A stretch of DNA of 64,000 bases from Pseudomonas sp. HMWF032 (GTDB lineage: Bacteria > Pseudomonadota > Gammaproteobacteria > Pseudomonadales > Pseudomonadaceae). The notes under the pieces were generated by a model. It saw nothing but the letters and a program-made list of their open reading frames with translations, was not told the origin of the DNA and ran no database searches. This document shows, in pieces, positions 46,578-58,400 of the stretch; position 1 is the first letter of the stretch; the number at the start of each line of letters is the position of its first letter. The position numbers and the translations under genes were made by a program. The stretch is taken from the NCBI RefSeq assembly GCF_003060885.1, contig NZ_QAIG01000005.1, positions 1,363,090 to 1,427,089 of the forward strand. Reading direction: 5' to 3'.

Positions 46578-47340
46578 GGCCTGGCTAGCTGCCGATGCGG
46601 ATTTCGACCCAGACACGTTCAAGTGTCCGGTCATAGGTATCGGCGCCCTGCTTGGCGAGCATGATTCAGGGATTCACCAACACCAACGCGGCCAATTACT
46701 GTTTACCCAACAGGGTTGCACACGCATCAGCCTGGCCCACCAGCTGTGCCTGTTACCTCCGACTCGGGCAGCGTGGATCCCTAGCGGAGTGCCACACCGT
46801 GCGGTGATGCAACAGGCCGTCGACTACCGTTCGGTGTATTTGTGCCCGATGCTGGCCAAGCAGTTGCCGGCCCAAGTACGGGTAATAGAAGTCAGCGGAT
46901 TGCTCCGGGCGGTGTTGGAAGCCATGGCAATGGCCCCTTTCGACACCGATTGGGATCAAGGTAAATATGCGCATTTACTGGGGCTGTGCCTCAGCGAGAT
47001 CAACGAGGCCCGCGAACAACCGACACGTCTGCCACTGCCCAGAGACAAGCGCCTGGCGCCGTTACTGAATAACCTCGAACAGCTGCCGCCTGAGTTGCAA
47101 GAGCTGCAACAACAGGTGGGCGCCAGCGGCAAAACCATCGGTCGCATTTTTCTACGGGAAACCGGCATGGGTTACCAACAATGGCGCCAACAATGGCGGC
47201 TGATACGCGCCATTGAGCTGCTCGCTACCGGACGCAGCATTGCCTACTGCGCCTTTGAGCTGGGTTTCGCAAGCGACAGTGTGTTAATCGCCTTCTTCAA
47301 GGCCATGACCGGCACCACGCCACGGGGTTACTTCAAGTAA
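46576..47340 (+). CDS. AraC-family regulator with N-terminal cupin
   Basis: 254 residues: a cupin-type sensing domain (GEHDSGIHQHQRGQLLF and later PPTRAAWIPSGVPHRAVM) and a C-terminal double HTH (GASGKTIGRIFLRETGMGYQQWRQQWRL, then AIELLATGRSIAYCAFELGFASDSVLIAFFKAMTGTTPRGYF). It resembles NimR-like regulators of the adjacent MFS exporter gene. The effector is unknown. Confidence 0.88.
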   Translation: MAWLAADADFDPDTFKCPVIGIGALLGEHDSGIHQHQRGQLLFTQQGCTRISLAHQLCLLPPTRAAWIPSGVPHRAVMQQAVDYRSVYLCPMLAKQLPAQVRVIEVSGLLRAVLEAMAMAPFDTDWDQGKYAHLLGLCLSEINEAREQPTRLPLPRDKRLAPLLNNLEQLPPELQELQQQVGASGKTIGRIFLRETGMGYQQWRQQWRLIRAIELLATGRSIAYCAFELGFASDSVLIAFFKAMTGTTPRGYFK

Positions 47341-47746
47341 AGGCCGACACCGTATTGGGCATGTTGCCATGCGGCTTCAGCAGTAGATCGTGGCAATCAC
47401 CACACGCCTCATGCTCAGCAGGACTAGCCCAAAACCTTGGCGTACGACTCTCCTGAACTGCTCAGACGCCCCCTTATAACCTACACCGTGCAGCTCGACG
47501 CCAACGAGGCGTATGCAGCCAAAATAGCGTCAAGCATTAATGCGTTTTGCTATCGGCATACAGCCATATTGGCGACAACGCGAAGGTGCTCGCCAGTAAC
47601 CAAAACGGCTAAATGGCGCTTACCAAAGACCAAGGCGTTGAAATAATGACCGGCTATGCGTATGTGACGGATGTGAACTGGACGGTCGTTGCGCCCCCCC
47701 ACACGGTTAATCACGACCGGCCAGAAGCGACAGTCACAACAGAGCA

Positions 47747-47771
47747 CCCTGGCACGCAACACATGCCAGGG
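47747..47771. repeat. Perfect 8-bp hairpin in the AraC-ispB gap
   Basis: CCCTGGCA (47747-47754) and TGCCAGGG (47764-47771) with a 9-nt loop. It is followed by GGAACAAATGAAG, not a T-run. Role unknown. Confidence 0.4.
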
Positions 47772-47843
47772 GGAACAAATGAAGGGGGCCATAAAGCTCA
47801 CCAAGATTTAAAACAAATAAAATCAATGAATTAGATAGCAAAA

Positions 47844-47867
47844 AAACCGACTACAAGCCGGCTTTTT
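47844..47867 (+). terminator. Imperfect terminator-like hairpin
   Basis: AAACCGAC / GCCGGCTTT-like arms with a TACAA loop, followed by a run of five T. It resembles a decayed copy of the ppa terminator and could end AraC transcription. Confidence 0.4.
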
Positions 47868-47906
47868 CCTTGCCAGTGAGAACTACGAAGGCCGAGCCTG
47901 CAGGCA

Positions 47907-47932
47907 CAAAAAAACCCGTCACAAGGACGGGC
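47907..47932 (-). terminator. Intrinsic terminator of ispB
   Basis: On the minus strand, CCCGTC / GACGGG with a 5-nt loop followed by TTTTTTT, 23 bp after the ispB stop. Confidence 0.9.
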
Positions 47933-47954
47933 TTCTGACAACAGACTAACCAGC

Positions 47955-48923
47955 CTAGTGCGTGCGGGCGACGGCAAAGCGACTGAGTTCGACCAGCGCG
48001 TCGCGGTATGCACTGGCGGGCAAAACATCCAAGCAAGCGACTGCGCGCTCAACATAATTTCGGGCCAGTTGGGCGGTGTAGTCCAGCGCGCCGGCGGCTT
48101 CAACGGCATTGCGAATGCTTTCCAGGTCCTCGATACCGCCTTTCTGGATTGCCTGGCGTACCAGCGCCGCCTGCTCGGGCGTGCCTTCGCGCATGGTGTA
48201 AATCAGCGGCAGCGTCGGCTTGCCCTCGGCCAGATCGTCGCCAACGTTCTTGCCCAGGGTGCTGGCGTCACCACGATAGTCGAGCAGGTCATCGACCAAC
48301 TGGAAGGCTACGCCCAGGTGATCGCCGAAAGTACGCAAGGCTTCGGTCTGCTGCGCGTTAGCACCGGCAAGGGCAGCAGCGCTATGGGTCGAGGCCTCGA
48401 AGAGCATGGCCGTCTTGCCACGGATGACGTCCATATAAGTTTCTTCGGTGGTGCTGGCGTCGCGAATCTTCGACAACTGCAGCACTTCGCCTTCGGCAAT
48501 CACACGAGTGGCTTTCGAGAGTATCTGCATCACGGGCATGGAGCCCAACTCGACCATCATTTCAAACGAGCGCGAATACAGAAAGTCGCCGACCAGTACG
48601 CTCGGTGCATTGCCCCACTGAGCGTTGGCTGTGCTGCGGCCACGGCGCATGTCGGACATGTCGACTACATCGTCGTGCAGCAAGGTGGCGGTGTGCAAAA
48701 ACTCAATAGTGGCGGCCAGCAGGCGCAGATTGTCACCTTCAACCCCCAGAGCTTTACCACTGAGCAAAACCAGCAATGGACGCAGGCGTTTGCCACCTGC
48801 GGAGATAATATAGTCGCCGATCTTTTCTACCAGCGGTACGCGCGACACCAACTGGGCGCGAATGATACCGTCGACAGCGGTGAAGTCATCCGCCACCACG
48901 CGATAGAAAGCCTGGGGTTGCAT
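47955..48923 (-). CDS. ispB: Polyprenyl (octaprenyl/solanesyl) diphosphate synthase
   Basis: A 322-residue trans-prenyltransferase making the ubiquinone side chain. The two Asp-rich motifs are LLHDDVVDMSDMRRG and LVDDLLDYRGD. Pseudomonads use ubiquinone-9, so the product is likely solanesyl diphosphate, though the sequence alone does not fix chain length. It is divergent from rplU. Confidence 0.95.
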   Translation of the reverse strand: MQPQAFYRVVADDFTAVDGIIRAQLVSRVPLVEKIGDYIISAGGKRLRPLLVLLSGKALGVEGDNLRLLAATIEFLHTATLLHDDVVDMSDMRRGRSTANAQWGNAPSVLVGDFLYSRSFEMMVELGSMPVMQILSKATRVIAEGEVLQLSKIRDASTTEETYMDVIRGKTAMLFEASTHSAAALAGANAQQTEALRTFGDHLGVAFQLVDDLLDYRGDASTLGKNVGDDLAEGKPTLPLIYTMREGTPEQAALVRQAIQKGGIEDLESIRNAVEAAGALDYTAQLARNYVERAVACLDVLPASAYRDALVELSRFAVARTH

Positions 48924-49002
48924 CGCTTACACCTGCTACTCATGGGATGCGCGGCATGCTAGGGGGCAGGCTGGGGGCTGTCAAGGCAAGTGGCTGGAGC
49001 CC

Positions 49003-49031
49003 TTGCGCCGCTCGATCAGCTTGCGTACAAT
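49003..49031 (+). promoter_or_regulatory. Sigma-70 promoter of rplU-rpmA
   Basis: TTGCGC (49003-49008), a 17-bp spacer, and TACAAT (49026-49031). It is the best -35/-10 pair in the ispB/rplU gap, about 130 bp before rplU, leaving a leader that could carry ribosomal-protein control. Confidence 0.7.
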
Positions 49032-49168
49032 CGCGCACCCTGAACTTCCCCCTGGGTATTTCCCTGCCTTACGCAATTGCAAGGGTGTCCTTCCGGCCCC
49101 AAGCAGCCATGCCAGCCGACACTTACACCTATAAAGCGCTGGGTGAGCAGGATTAACGGAGATTTACC

Positions 49169-49480
49169 ATGTACGCAGTAATTGTTACTGGTGGCAAGCA
49201 ATACAAAGTCACCGAAGGCGAATTCCTCAAGGTCGAAAAACTCGAGCTGGCCACTGGCGCAGCCGTGACGTTTGACCGTGTTCTGCTGGTCGGCAATGGC
49301 GACGACGTAAAAATCGGCGCGCCGGTTGTTGAAGGTGCCAAGGTTGTTGCTGAAGTGATCGCTCAAGGTCGTCACGACAAGGTCACCATCATCAAGTTCC
49401 GCCGTCGTAAGCACCACATGAAGCGCCAGGGCCACCGTCAATGGTACACCGAGATCAAAATCACCGGTATCCAGGCCTGA
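49169..49480 (+). CDS. rplU: 50S ribosomal protein L21
   Basis: A 103-residue protein, starting [14 protein letters not shown] and ending with [25 protein letters not shown], both diagnostic of bL21. CGGAG precedes the ATG. It is the first gene of the rplU-rpmA-(obg) group. Confidence 0.99.
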   Translation: MYAVIVTGGKQYKVTEGEFLKVEKLELATGAAVTFDRVLLVGNGDDVKIGAPVVEGAKVVAEVIAQGRHDKVTIIKFRRRKHHMKRQGHRQWYTEIKITGIQA

Positions 49481-49519
49481 TTCGTTTCGGTCTGATCCCT
49501 TTATAGGAGTATTGAACTC

Positions 49520-49777
49520 ATGGCACACAAAAAAGCTGGCGGTAGTACCCGCAACGGTCGCGACTCAGAAGCCAAACGACTTGGCGTGAAGATGTATGGC
49601 GGCCAGGCTATCAAAGCAGGCAACATCATCGTGCGTCAGCGCGGCACCCAATTCCACGCTGGTTACGGCGTTGGCATGGGTAAAGATCACACCCTCTTCG
49701 CGAAAATCGAAGGCGTGATCAAGTTTGAAGTAAAGGGCGAGTTCAATCGCCGTTACGTGAGCGTCGTTGCGGCTTAA
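49520..49777 (+). CDS. rpmA: 50S ribosomal protein L27
   Basis: 85 residues beginning [24 protein letters not shown], the N-terminal tail near the peptidyl-transferase centre. AGGAG precedes the ATG, 39 bp after rplU. A strong terminator follows. Confidence 0.99.
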   Translation: MAHKKAGGSTRNGRDSEAKRLGVKMYGGQAIKAGNIIVRQRGTQFHAGYGVGMGKDHTLFAKIEGVIKFEVKGEFNRRYVSVVAA

Positions 49778-49793
49778 TTGCGCGACTGCTGGG

Positions 49794-49824
49794 AAAGCCC
49801 CGTCCTTGTGACGGGGCTTTTTTA
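49794..49824 (+). terminator. Intrinsic terminator after rpmA
   Basis: An 11-bp stem AAAGCCCCGTC / GACGGGGCTTT with loop CTTGT, followed by a T-run. Obg may therefore have its own promoter in the 200 bp that follow. Confidence 0.93.
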
Positions 49825-49996
49825 TTGGTTCGCCATCCATGGTGGCTATCCGGCGGATCGTTGCGCGTGACGTCAGAAAACGCTCCGGGCGTTTTTTGTT
49901 TCGGTATTCTTGGGGTTCTTGCCAAACTGTCCTGGGTGTTAGCGTTCGATTTGAATGCAGGTCAATTTTGCAAGAACCTAGTGTTTCTCGGTTTAG

Positions 49997-51250
<1,254 letters not shown>

Positions 51251-51260
51251 GCAACTATTC

Positions 51261-51287
51261 AAACGCCGCTTAATTGCGGCGTTTTTG
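51261..51287 (+). terminator. Intrinsic terminator of obg
   Basis: Stem AAACGCCGC / GCGGCGTTT, loop TTAATT, then T-rich, 10 bp after the obg stop and before proB. Confidence 0.88.
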
Positions 51288-51319
51288 TAATCACAGTTGG
51301 CTGCTGGGGTTGGAAGATC

Positions 51320-52438
51320 ATGCGTGACAAGGTAACCGGCGCACAGCGCTGGGTGGTGAAGATTGGCAGTGCGTTGCTGACGGCCGATGGCCGTGGTCTG
51401 GACCGTGCAGCCATGGCGGTATGGGTCAAGCAGATGGTCGCGCTACGTGAGCAGGGCGTCGAGTTGGTGTTGGTGTCCTCCGGCGCAGTGGCGGCGGGAA
51501 TGAGCAAGCTGGGCTGGAGCGCACGACCGAGCGCCATGCATGAGCTACAGGCTGCGGCGGCGATCGGCCAGATGGTCCTGGTTCAGGCTTGGGAATCGAG
51601 CTTTGCCGAACACGGCCGGCGCACAGCGCAGATTCTATTGACCCACGACGACCTTTCAGACCGCAAACGCTACCTGAATGCACGCAGCACCTTGCGCACG
51701 CTGGTCGATCTGGATGTGGTGCCGGTGATCAACGAAAACGACACCGTGGTCACCGATGAGATCCGCTTTGGCGACAACGACACGCTGGCTGCATTGGTGG
51801 CCAACCTGGTCGAGGCTGACCTGCTGGTAATCCTTACCGACCGCGACGGCATGTATAACGCCGACCCACGGCACAACCCCGATGCTGAGCTGATTTTTGA
51901 AGCGCGCGCCGATGACCCGGCACTGGATGCTGTCGCCGGCGGTGTCGGCGGTGCGCTGGGGCGTGGCGGCATGCAGACCAAACTCCGCGCAGCACGCCTG
52001 GCAGCACGCTCTGGTGCGCACACAGTGATCGTGGGTGGCGCTATTGAGCAGGTGCTGGCGCGACTCAAGGCCGGCGAGCGCCTGGGCACGCTGCTGGCAC
52101 CTGAACGCGGCATGCTCGCCGCGCGCAAACAGTGGCTGGCCGGCCATCTGCAGACCCGCGGCACCCTGGTGCTCGACGAGGGAGCCGTGCAGGCACTGGC
52201 AACCGGTACCAAGAGCCTGCTGCCGGTTGGCGTGAAAACCGTGCAGGGCAGTTTCCGGCGTGGCGAGATGGTGGTGTGCGTAGCCGCGGATGGTCGTGAG
52301 ATTGCACGCGGTCTGGCCAACTACAGTGCGCTTGAGGCGCAGAAGATCATTGGCCAGCCATCCGATGCCATCGAGAAGCTGCTGGGGTATGTTGACGAAC
52401 CCGAGTTGGTGCATCGGGATAATTTGATCCTGGTTTGA
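51320..52438 (+). CDS. proB: Glutamate 5-kinase ProB
   Basis: A 372-residue enzyme for the first step of proline synthesis. An amino-acid kinase domain ([55 protein letters not shown]) is followed by a C-terminal PUA domain. It is allosterically inhibited by proline in the family. The partner proA is elsewhere in the window. creA follows 10 bp later. Confidence 0.97.
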   Translation: MRDKVTGAQRWVVKIGSALLTADGRGLDRAAMAVWVKQMVALREQGVELVLVSSGAVAAGMSKLGWSARPSAMHELQAAAAIGQMVLVQAWESSFAEHGRRTAQILLTHDDLSDRKRYLNARSTLRTLVDLDVVPVINENDTVVTDEIRFGDNDTLAALVANLVEADLLVILTDRDGMYNADPRHNPDAELIFEARADDPALDAVAGGVGGALGRGGMQTKLRAARLAARSGAHTVIVGGAIEQVLARLKAGERLGTLLAPERGMLAARKQWLAGHLQTRGTLVLDEGAVQALATGTKSLLPVGVKTVQGSFRRGEMVVCVAADGREIARGLANYSALEAQKIIGQPSDAIEKLLGYVDEPELVHRDNLILV

Positions 52439-52448
52439 GGGAAAGCGG

Positions 52449-52913
52449 ATGCGAGTGCTGAAGGGATTGCTGAGTGCGCTGATGCTGCTGCCTGGGTTGG
52501 CCGCGGCTGAACAGATTGGTGAAGTGTCGACGGTGTTCAAAATCATGGGGCCGAACGACAAGATTGTCGTCGAGGCGTTCGATGACCCGAAGGTGGCAGG
52601 CGTGACTTGCTACCTGTCGCGGGCCAAGACCGGCGGCGTCAAAGGGGGGCTGGGCTTGGCCGAAGACCGCGCCGAGGCTTCAATCGCCTGTCGCCAAGTA
52701 GGGCCGATCAGCTTTCTGGATAAGCTCAAGGACGGCGAAGAAGTATTCCGTGAACGCACCTCGCTGGTATTCAAGACCATGCAGGTGGTGCGGTTCTTCG
52801 ACCAGAAACGCAACACCCTGGTCTACCTGGTTTACAGTGACCGGGTGATCGAAGGCAGCCCGCAGAATGCGGTGACTGCCATTCCGATTCTGCCCTGGCC
52901 AAAGCAGCCCTGA
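52449..52913 (+). CDS. creA: CreA-family protein
   Basis: A 154-residue exported protein: signal [20 protein letters not shown], then [40 protein letters not shown], a clear CreA signature. Function is unknown. GAGGGAAAGCGG precedes the ATG, 10 bp after proB, so it is cotranscribed. Confidence 0.93.
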   Translation: MRVLKGLLSALMLLPGLAAAEQIGEVSTVFKIMGPNDKIVVEAFDDPKVAGVTCYLSRAKTGGVKGGLGLAEDRAEASIACRQVGPISFLDKLKDGEEVFRERTSLVFKTMQVVRFFDQKRNTLVYLVYSDRVIEGSPQNAVTAIPILPWPKQP

Positions 52914-52944
52914 ACCGAACCGGTTTCTTAGCCTTTGCTTGCAA

Positions 52945-52990
52945 CCTGAAAAAGCCCCTGACGATCAACGATCGCAGGGGCTTTTTCAGG
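52945..52990. terminator. Bidirectional terminator between creA and sapC
   Basis: A 16-bp perfect stem CCTGAAAAAGCCCCTG / CAGGGGCTTTTTCAGG with a 14-nt loop, with T-runs on both strands (A-run on the left arm), between convergent genes. Confidence 0.92.
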
Positions 52991-53013
52991 CGTGCAATAT
53001 TCCCATCACACCC

Positions 53014-53757
53014 TCAATGGGTCACCACCGGCGCCTGCGGTTTGGCCTTGAGGTAGCTGTCGAACAGCTGATTGGCATTGCCCAGCGACATCAGGTGCGC
53101 GTAGATCCAGCCCAGGAAACCGCCACGGTTCAGCTCCAGCACCTGTTCATCGGAGAGCGCCAGGAACTTCTCTTCATCAATGGCCAGGAAGTCGCTGAGC
53201 ACAAAGCTTTCGCCGCTGCTGTGGGTCAGTTTGATCGTACGCGGAGCGAGCAACTCAAGCGCATTGAGCTTTTCCACAAACGCACGGGTACGCTCCATCT
53301 CGGCAGTGAAGTTCTGCAGGAACTGAATCATTTCATCCAGGTACGCGCTGTTCTGCCCTTCAGCGTCGAACAAATCACGACCATCCTGCTGATTCCAGCC
53401 ACTGAACGCCGCATCGAAGCACACGGTGAAGTTGCTCGCCTCATCCTGCGCGAGCACGAAGGGATAACGGCGGATAAAGGCCGGGATGTAGGTATTGGCC
53501 TGCCAGCGCAATTCATCATCCAGGTAGCCATTGTGCCCCTGCGCCAGACCAAGCAAGGCGATTGGCGTGGCCTGCGCGCCTTCGCCGATGAAGACCAGCG
53601 GGTAATGACGTGCGGCCTGGAAGAACTCCAGTCCGGCCACCGGCACCAGATGAGTGTCCGCCGCAAACGCGCAGTTTTCCGAGGGCTGCAACTTGAGGGC
53701 CTGGTGCTCCTCGCGGTTGAGGGGTTTGATGTCTTTGTAGAGCAGCAGCGTGGTCAT
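53014..53757 (-). CDS. SapC-family protein
   Basis: A 247-residue protein beginning MTTLLLYKDIKPLNREEHQALKL with ARHYPLVFIGEG and FLAIDEEKFLALSDEQVLELNRGGFLGWIYAHLMSLGN, matching the SapC family (named after the Campylobacter S-layer gene cluster; not the SapC of the peptide ABC transporter). No signal peptide is seen. GGAGA precedes the ATG at 53757. It lies 31 bp downstream of tpsB, so it is likely part of the two-partner secretion operon; a role in export or surface display is inference. Confidence 0.85.
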   Translation of the reverse strand: MTTLLLYKDIKPLNREEHQALKLQPSENCAFAADTHLVPVAGLEFFQAARHYPLVFIGEGAQATPIALLGLAQGHNGYLDDELRWQANTYIPAFIRRYPFVLAQDEASNFTVCFDAAFSGWNQQDGRDLFDAEGQNSAYLDEMIQFLQNFTAEMERTRAFVEKLNALELLAPRTIKLTHSSGESFVLSDFLAIDEEKFLALSDEQVLELNRGGFLGWIYAHLMSLGNANQLFDSYLKAKPQAPVVTH

Positions 53758-53788
53758 ATTGAGTCTCCGTTCAAACGTGAATAAAAGG

Positions 53789-55438
53789 TCAGCGCAGAAT
53801 GATCTGGGCCAACACCTGGCCGCCGTCCTGATCAGGCACAACATCCTTGAGGGTGTTGGCGGCCGTCAGGCTCAGACTCAGGTGCCGGCCCCAATTGAAA
53901 TTGAGTCCGACGCCGACGCTCTGCAGGTCGATGTCGGTGATGCCCAGCTCCATGGCACGGCCATAGTCGAAGAACACAAAAGGCTGCCAGCGCTGGCTTG
54001 GGCGCCACCAGGCTTCCAGGTTGAGCGTTGCCCCCTGGGGCGATGAAATGACACCGGGGTCATACCCGCGCACACTGCTGATGCCGCCAAACTGGTAGAA
54101 CAGTGAAGCCGGCAACTCTTCGGTATTGTTGGCGAATTGCCAGCCAAAACGCCCGACCAGCTCAAACTGCTCACCCAGGGCCCGCGACAGATAACCTTGC
54201 CCGTTGAGCAGTGCGTAGCTGCCCGTATCACCACTCACCGCGTTGTCCACACTGGCTTGGCGCACACGCTGCTCATACCGCAGGTACCAGGGCGCAGCCC
54301 GGTATTCGAGCTGGCCACGCAGAAAGGCCTCGCGGGTATCCACTTCACTGAGGGTGAAACTGTCGACGGTGTTCTCCGAACGCTGCTGGTTATAGCCCAA
54401 ACCCGCTTGCAGCAGCCAGTTGTCATCCAGCCACCAGGGCTGGTCAAACCCCAGGGTGTAGGTGCGCGACTCCCCTTCGATATTCAGTGCCGCCAGCGGC
54501 CCCTCCTCCACGGTCATGCTGTTCCCGCCCACCTCGGCATAGGCAACCCCATTCCAGCGGTTCAGCGGCCGGCTGTAGCGCAGACTGGCATATTGCGAAC
54601 CTGCGGTTGTTACCAGCAGCAGGTTGAGGGCATCGGCCACGGCGGTGGGCGAAAACCAGGTGAGGCTGCCGCCATACTGCTCACGGCCAGTGCTTTCATT
54701 GCCATAGTTGTTGGCAAACAGGCTCCATTGCAGCGTTTCAGGCTCGAACGCCTCCAGCTCAACCGATGTAGTGCCAAAGCGAGCGCCGGGGGCCAGGCTG
54801 GCCGTCACTTGAGGGCCAGGCGTGGTGGCATTGAAACGCTGAATCGCACTCATCAGCGCCGGACTGTCCAGGGTGCTGCCCGGCTGCACATTCAGGCGTT
54901 GAGCATAGAAACGCTCACCGACCTTACGCGTCTCTCCCTTCCAGGTGACCTGATCGACCTTCGCCTCGACCAGCACAATGCGCAACTGACCGTCTACCAG
55001 GCTTTGCGCCGGGATCAATGCCCGTGCCGTCAGCTGGCCACGCGCTTCGTAGAGCGCATTGATCTCACGCAGCAGCTGATTCAATTCAGCAAAGCCAATT
55101 TCACGGCCGACATACCCCTGGGCCAAGGACTCCAACTGCTCGCGAGGCAGATAGACCGAGGCATTGAAGGCGATACCCGTCAGCGCAAACCGCTCCCCCT
55201 GATCCGGCAGAACCTGATCAGCAGGCGCATCACCGCGCAACGCCGGCACTTGCGTACGCCGGGCCCGCTCTTCGATACGCTGCTGTTGCTGAATCTGCTC
55301 CACCTGCTCGCGTTGCAGGTTCGGGTTAACCAGCCCCGGTACCTGCGGGGCGATAGGCTGCGCCGCCTGTGCGTGGATGCTGGCCAGCACGACCAACATC
55401 AGCCAGGTAGCACGCGGGGTCGTTATCACAGGGACCAA
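53789..55438 (-). CDS. TpsB outer-membrane transporter (ShlB/FhaC/HecB family)
   Basis: A 549-residue Omp85-superfamily channel that secretes the partner TpsA. A signal ending IHAQA precedes a helix-rich linker (REQVEQIQQQQRIEERARR), two POTRA domains (about 75-225) and a 16-strand beta-barrel with the conserved loop-6 motif SSVRGYDPG. A TTG at 55438 has GAGGTGG at good spacing, while a GTG at 55429 overlaps the tpsA stop (GTGA); either is possible. Order tpsA-tpsB-sapC on the minus strand. Confidence 0.92.
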   Translation of the reverse strand: MVPVITTPRATWLMLVVLASIHAQAAQPIAPQVPGLVNPNLQREQVEQIQQQQRIEERARRTQVPALRGDAPADQVLPDQGERFALTGIAFNASVYLPREQLESLAQGYVGREIGFAELNQLLREINALYEARGQLTARALIPAQSLVDGQLRIVLVEAKVDQVTWKGETRKVGERFYAQRLNVQPGSTLDSPALMSAIQRFNATTPGPQVTASLAPGARFGTTSVELEAFEPETLQWSLFANNYGNESTGREQYGGSLTWFSPTAVADALNLLLVTTAGSQYASLRYSRPLNRWNGVAYAEVGGNSMTVEEGPLAALNIEGESRTYTLGFDQPWWLDDNWLLQAGLGYNQQRSENTVDSFTLSEVDTREAFLRGQLEYRAAPWYLRYEQRVRQASVDNAVSGDTGSYALLNGQGYLSRALGEQFELVGRFGWQFANNTEELPASLFYQFGGISSVRGYDPGVISSPQGATLNLEAWWRPSQRWQPFVFFDYGRAMELGITDIDLQSVGVGLNFNWGRHLSLSLTAANTLKDVVPDQDGGQVLAQIILR

Positions 55439-58400
55439 GAAGCCACCTCATCTCCTTCCAGCCGATCACCGGCCACATCGATATTGATACGGGTTTCCAC
55501 AGGCGCCTGACTCCAGGCGGGCACCCAGACACCATTCGACACCACCGTTGCAGCCAGACTATTGAGCAGGGACGCCAGACGTACCAGCGTCAGGCCGCTC
55601 GACAGGTGCTGCTCGGCAAAGCGCGCCGCAGAAATCCCCTGGTACGGGACACCGGTGCCGGCCTCACGGTTGATGCTGAAGTTCGGCACCACCACCTGAT
55701 GGGTCAACTTGCGGTGCAGTACATAGGCGCTGGTGTCAGACAGCAGGCTGCTCTGCTTGAGGCTGAAGGCTTTGTCCAGCTCGTACAGCTGCACATCGGC
55801 ATCGGCCATGTAAACCGGGCTGGCATTGTCCATGCGCACCCGTGCTTGCGGGGTGCGCAATTCAAGCCGATTGACTCCGCGTGCATCACGCAAATCCACC
55901 TGCGCCGCCGTGGTGTCGATCAGCGCGGCGGCCACATAAAGACGCGGAGCGGCGATGCTGGCAGCATCCAGACGCAACAACAGCGTGTCGGCAATCTGCT
56001 GATCGGCACGGCCTTGCACCCAGAGGTCCAGTTGACCGCTACCGGTGTGTCGTCCGTAGAGCTGCATGTCACGGCCATGCAAGTCCAGACGTTGACCAAT
56101 GGCCGCATCGGCGACCCGCACCAGATTCCCCGCCCACAGGCTCAGAGTCGGCGCCTCGGCCTGCTGCAGATGAATACTGGCAGCGTCTGAGCCACCGTGG
56201 CGAATGCCCGCACGCACCTGCACACCCTGTTCGGCGCGCAGCTGTGTACCCCGCACATCAAGCAGGCCATCAAGCAACGCCTGACCACTGGCCAGCAAAC
56301 GTTCGAAGAAGATGCCTTCATCGGCGGTCCAACGCTGATCACCTGCACTGCGGCTGGTGGCCACCCGAATCAACCCGCGCGAGAGCAGATCGATACGCTG
56401 ACTGGCAGCCAGATCGCCCAGCTGCAGGCGCGCGCCGGTCATGTCGATACGCCCATTGCGACTGTCCACCAGCGGCACCTCGATGCTGCCGGCTGCGCTC
56501 AGCAGAATGTCGCCGGCAATCGTGCGGCCTTCATACTGACCGCTGGAGCGGATGCGCTGACCAACGCGGATATCGCCCTTGCGTGCATTGAAGGTGATGT
56601 GGCCGCCCGCATCTACGGCTTGTCCAACCTGAATGGCATCTGCCAACCAACGCTGCTCTTCGCCACTGCGGCTGTTAGCAACAGTGATCTGCTCACCGGC
56701 CTGCAAATCGATACGCTGACTGGATGCCAAATCACCCAGTTGCAGGCGTGCACCTTCGACCTCAATACGCCCATTGAGGCTTTCCACCAGCGGCGTCTCG
56801 ATACTGCCGGAGGCGCTCAGCAGAATATTGCCTGCGACCGCCTGCCCCTCATACTGACCGCTGGAGCGGATGCGCTGACCGATGCGGATATCGCCTTGGT
56901 TGGCCTTGAGCGTGATGTGGCCACCGGCATCGATAAACTGCTCGATGTTGATCGCGGCGCCGGAAACGATGCTCAGGTTACGCCCGGCCCTCACGCCCTC
57001 CAGGTCAACCTTGCCGGCAATTTCAAAACGCAGGTCACGGCCGGCTTCGGCAATACCGGTGATATTCAGGTCGCCGCCCAGGCCCACCACCAAATCACGT
57101 CCGGCTTTGAGCGAGTAGGTGCCCCCGAACAGCACCTTGGGCATGCTCAGGTCACCGTTGGCGATGATGCCAACGTCCCGCTTGGCCTCCACCACCTGCC
57201 CGGTGATATTGCCGTGGCCCTGCAGGAAGTTGCCATTGGCCTGCAGGAAGATGTCCTCCTTGAGGCTCTGCGCACGGCCAAAGCGCAGGTTGCGGCCCAT
57301 CATGCGCAGCTCCAGATCAGCCTCGGCATTGCCACCCAGCACATCGCCGTCGGCATGCACCAACAGGTTACCGGTGGTTTTCAGATGGGCCGCCAGCAAG
57401 CCGGCCGTATCATTCGGGTCCATCGCGGTGCCAAAGCGGATGTTGCCCAGATGGCCTGCGGCCGTGGTGAGGCTCATGTCGCCGCCGCTGCGTCCCTCAA
57501 GCACACTCAGATCGCCCTGGGTATGCGCCTTGAGTTCACCCGCCGCGCTCACCCGGCCGAGCTGGGCACTGCCCGCCGACAGGTCAATCCGTTGCAGACG
57601 GCTGTGCAGCTCATCGACCGCCAAATGCCCGCCAGCATTCAGGCGCAGAGCACCGCTGGTACTTTCCAACCGGCCAAAGGTCCCGCTGCCTATGTTGACA
57701 CTGACATCACCCTGCACCAGCGCACTGTCACCCAGCCAGTGACCCGCGCCCTGCATGTTCAGCGTTCGCCCAACATCCAGCGAGCCAACGCGCAGCGTGC
57801 CTTGAGCGCCAGTGTGCTGCAGGTCAGCATGACCGCTCACCGTCGCACGCTGCAGCCACATGCCCTGAGCCACGTGCACCAACAGGTCACCGTCAATGGC
57901 CAGATCGGCCAGTTGCGATGCGCTGCCTGCCCGCAGCTGCGAGGTCTTCGCCTGCAAGCGCTGCAGCGCCAGATCACCCGTCAGCTCAAGGTCAGCCTCT
58001 GCACCCACGACCAGGTGACCAATCTGCGCGGCAGTGCCCTGCAAGGTCAAACGGCCTGATGTGGTCAGACGGCCCAGTTGCAGCGCGTCATGCAGCTGCA
58101 TGCTCACCGCGCCACCCAAGTTGGCCTCGGTGATCTCGCTGCGACCTGCTTTCAAGTTCCAGCCGCCGGTGGCATCCAGTTGGCCCAGGTTCAGCGCACC
58201 ATTGAGCGTGTGCTGCACCTGACCGTTGACCGTGGCGTTGCCGATGCGCGCCGAGTCGGCCTGCAGGGTCCATTTCGCGCCGGCAGTCAGGCGGTCTTGC
58301 GCCAGTGCACCACTCAGTTGCTGGTCAACGAAGCCTTGGATATCAGCATTGGTGACCGTGGCCGAGGTGCCGCGCAGAGTCCAGCCTTGTCCTGCTGTCA

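Larger units (their letters stand above)
47341..47954. other. 614-bp gap without a recognisable gene
   Basis: Between the AraC-type gene and the end of ispB. Short open frames exist (for example about 69 codons at 47437-47646) but none has a ribosome site or family resemblance. The region is more AT-rich toward its right end. It contains hairpins at 47747-47771 and 47844-47867, and the ispB terminator. It may be decayed DNA left by an insertion. Confidence 0.5.

Noticed and set aside
47437-47646. A 69-codon open frame in the AraC-ispB gap
   Set aside because: No ribosome site, no recognisable domain and no clear coding bias.
53014-53757. SapC as a peptide ABC-transporter permease
   Set aside because: The protein is soluble-looking and lacks membrane helices; the shared gene name is a coincidence.
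55426-56200. Contact-dependent inhibition (CdiA) toxin end on TpsA
   Set aside because: No VENN-like junction, no toxin-sized variable tail and no immunity-type small gene after tpsA; tpsB follows directly.
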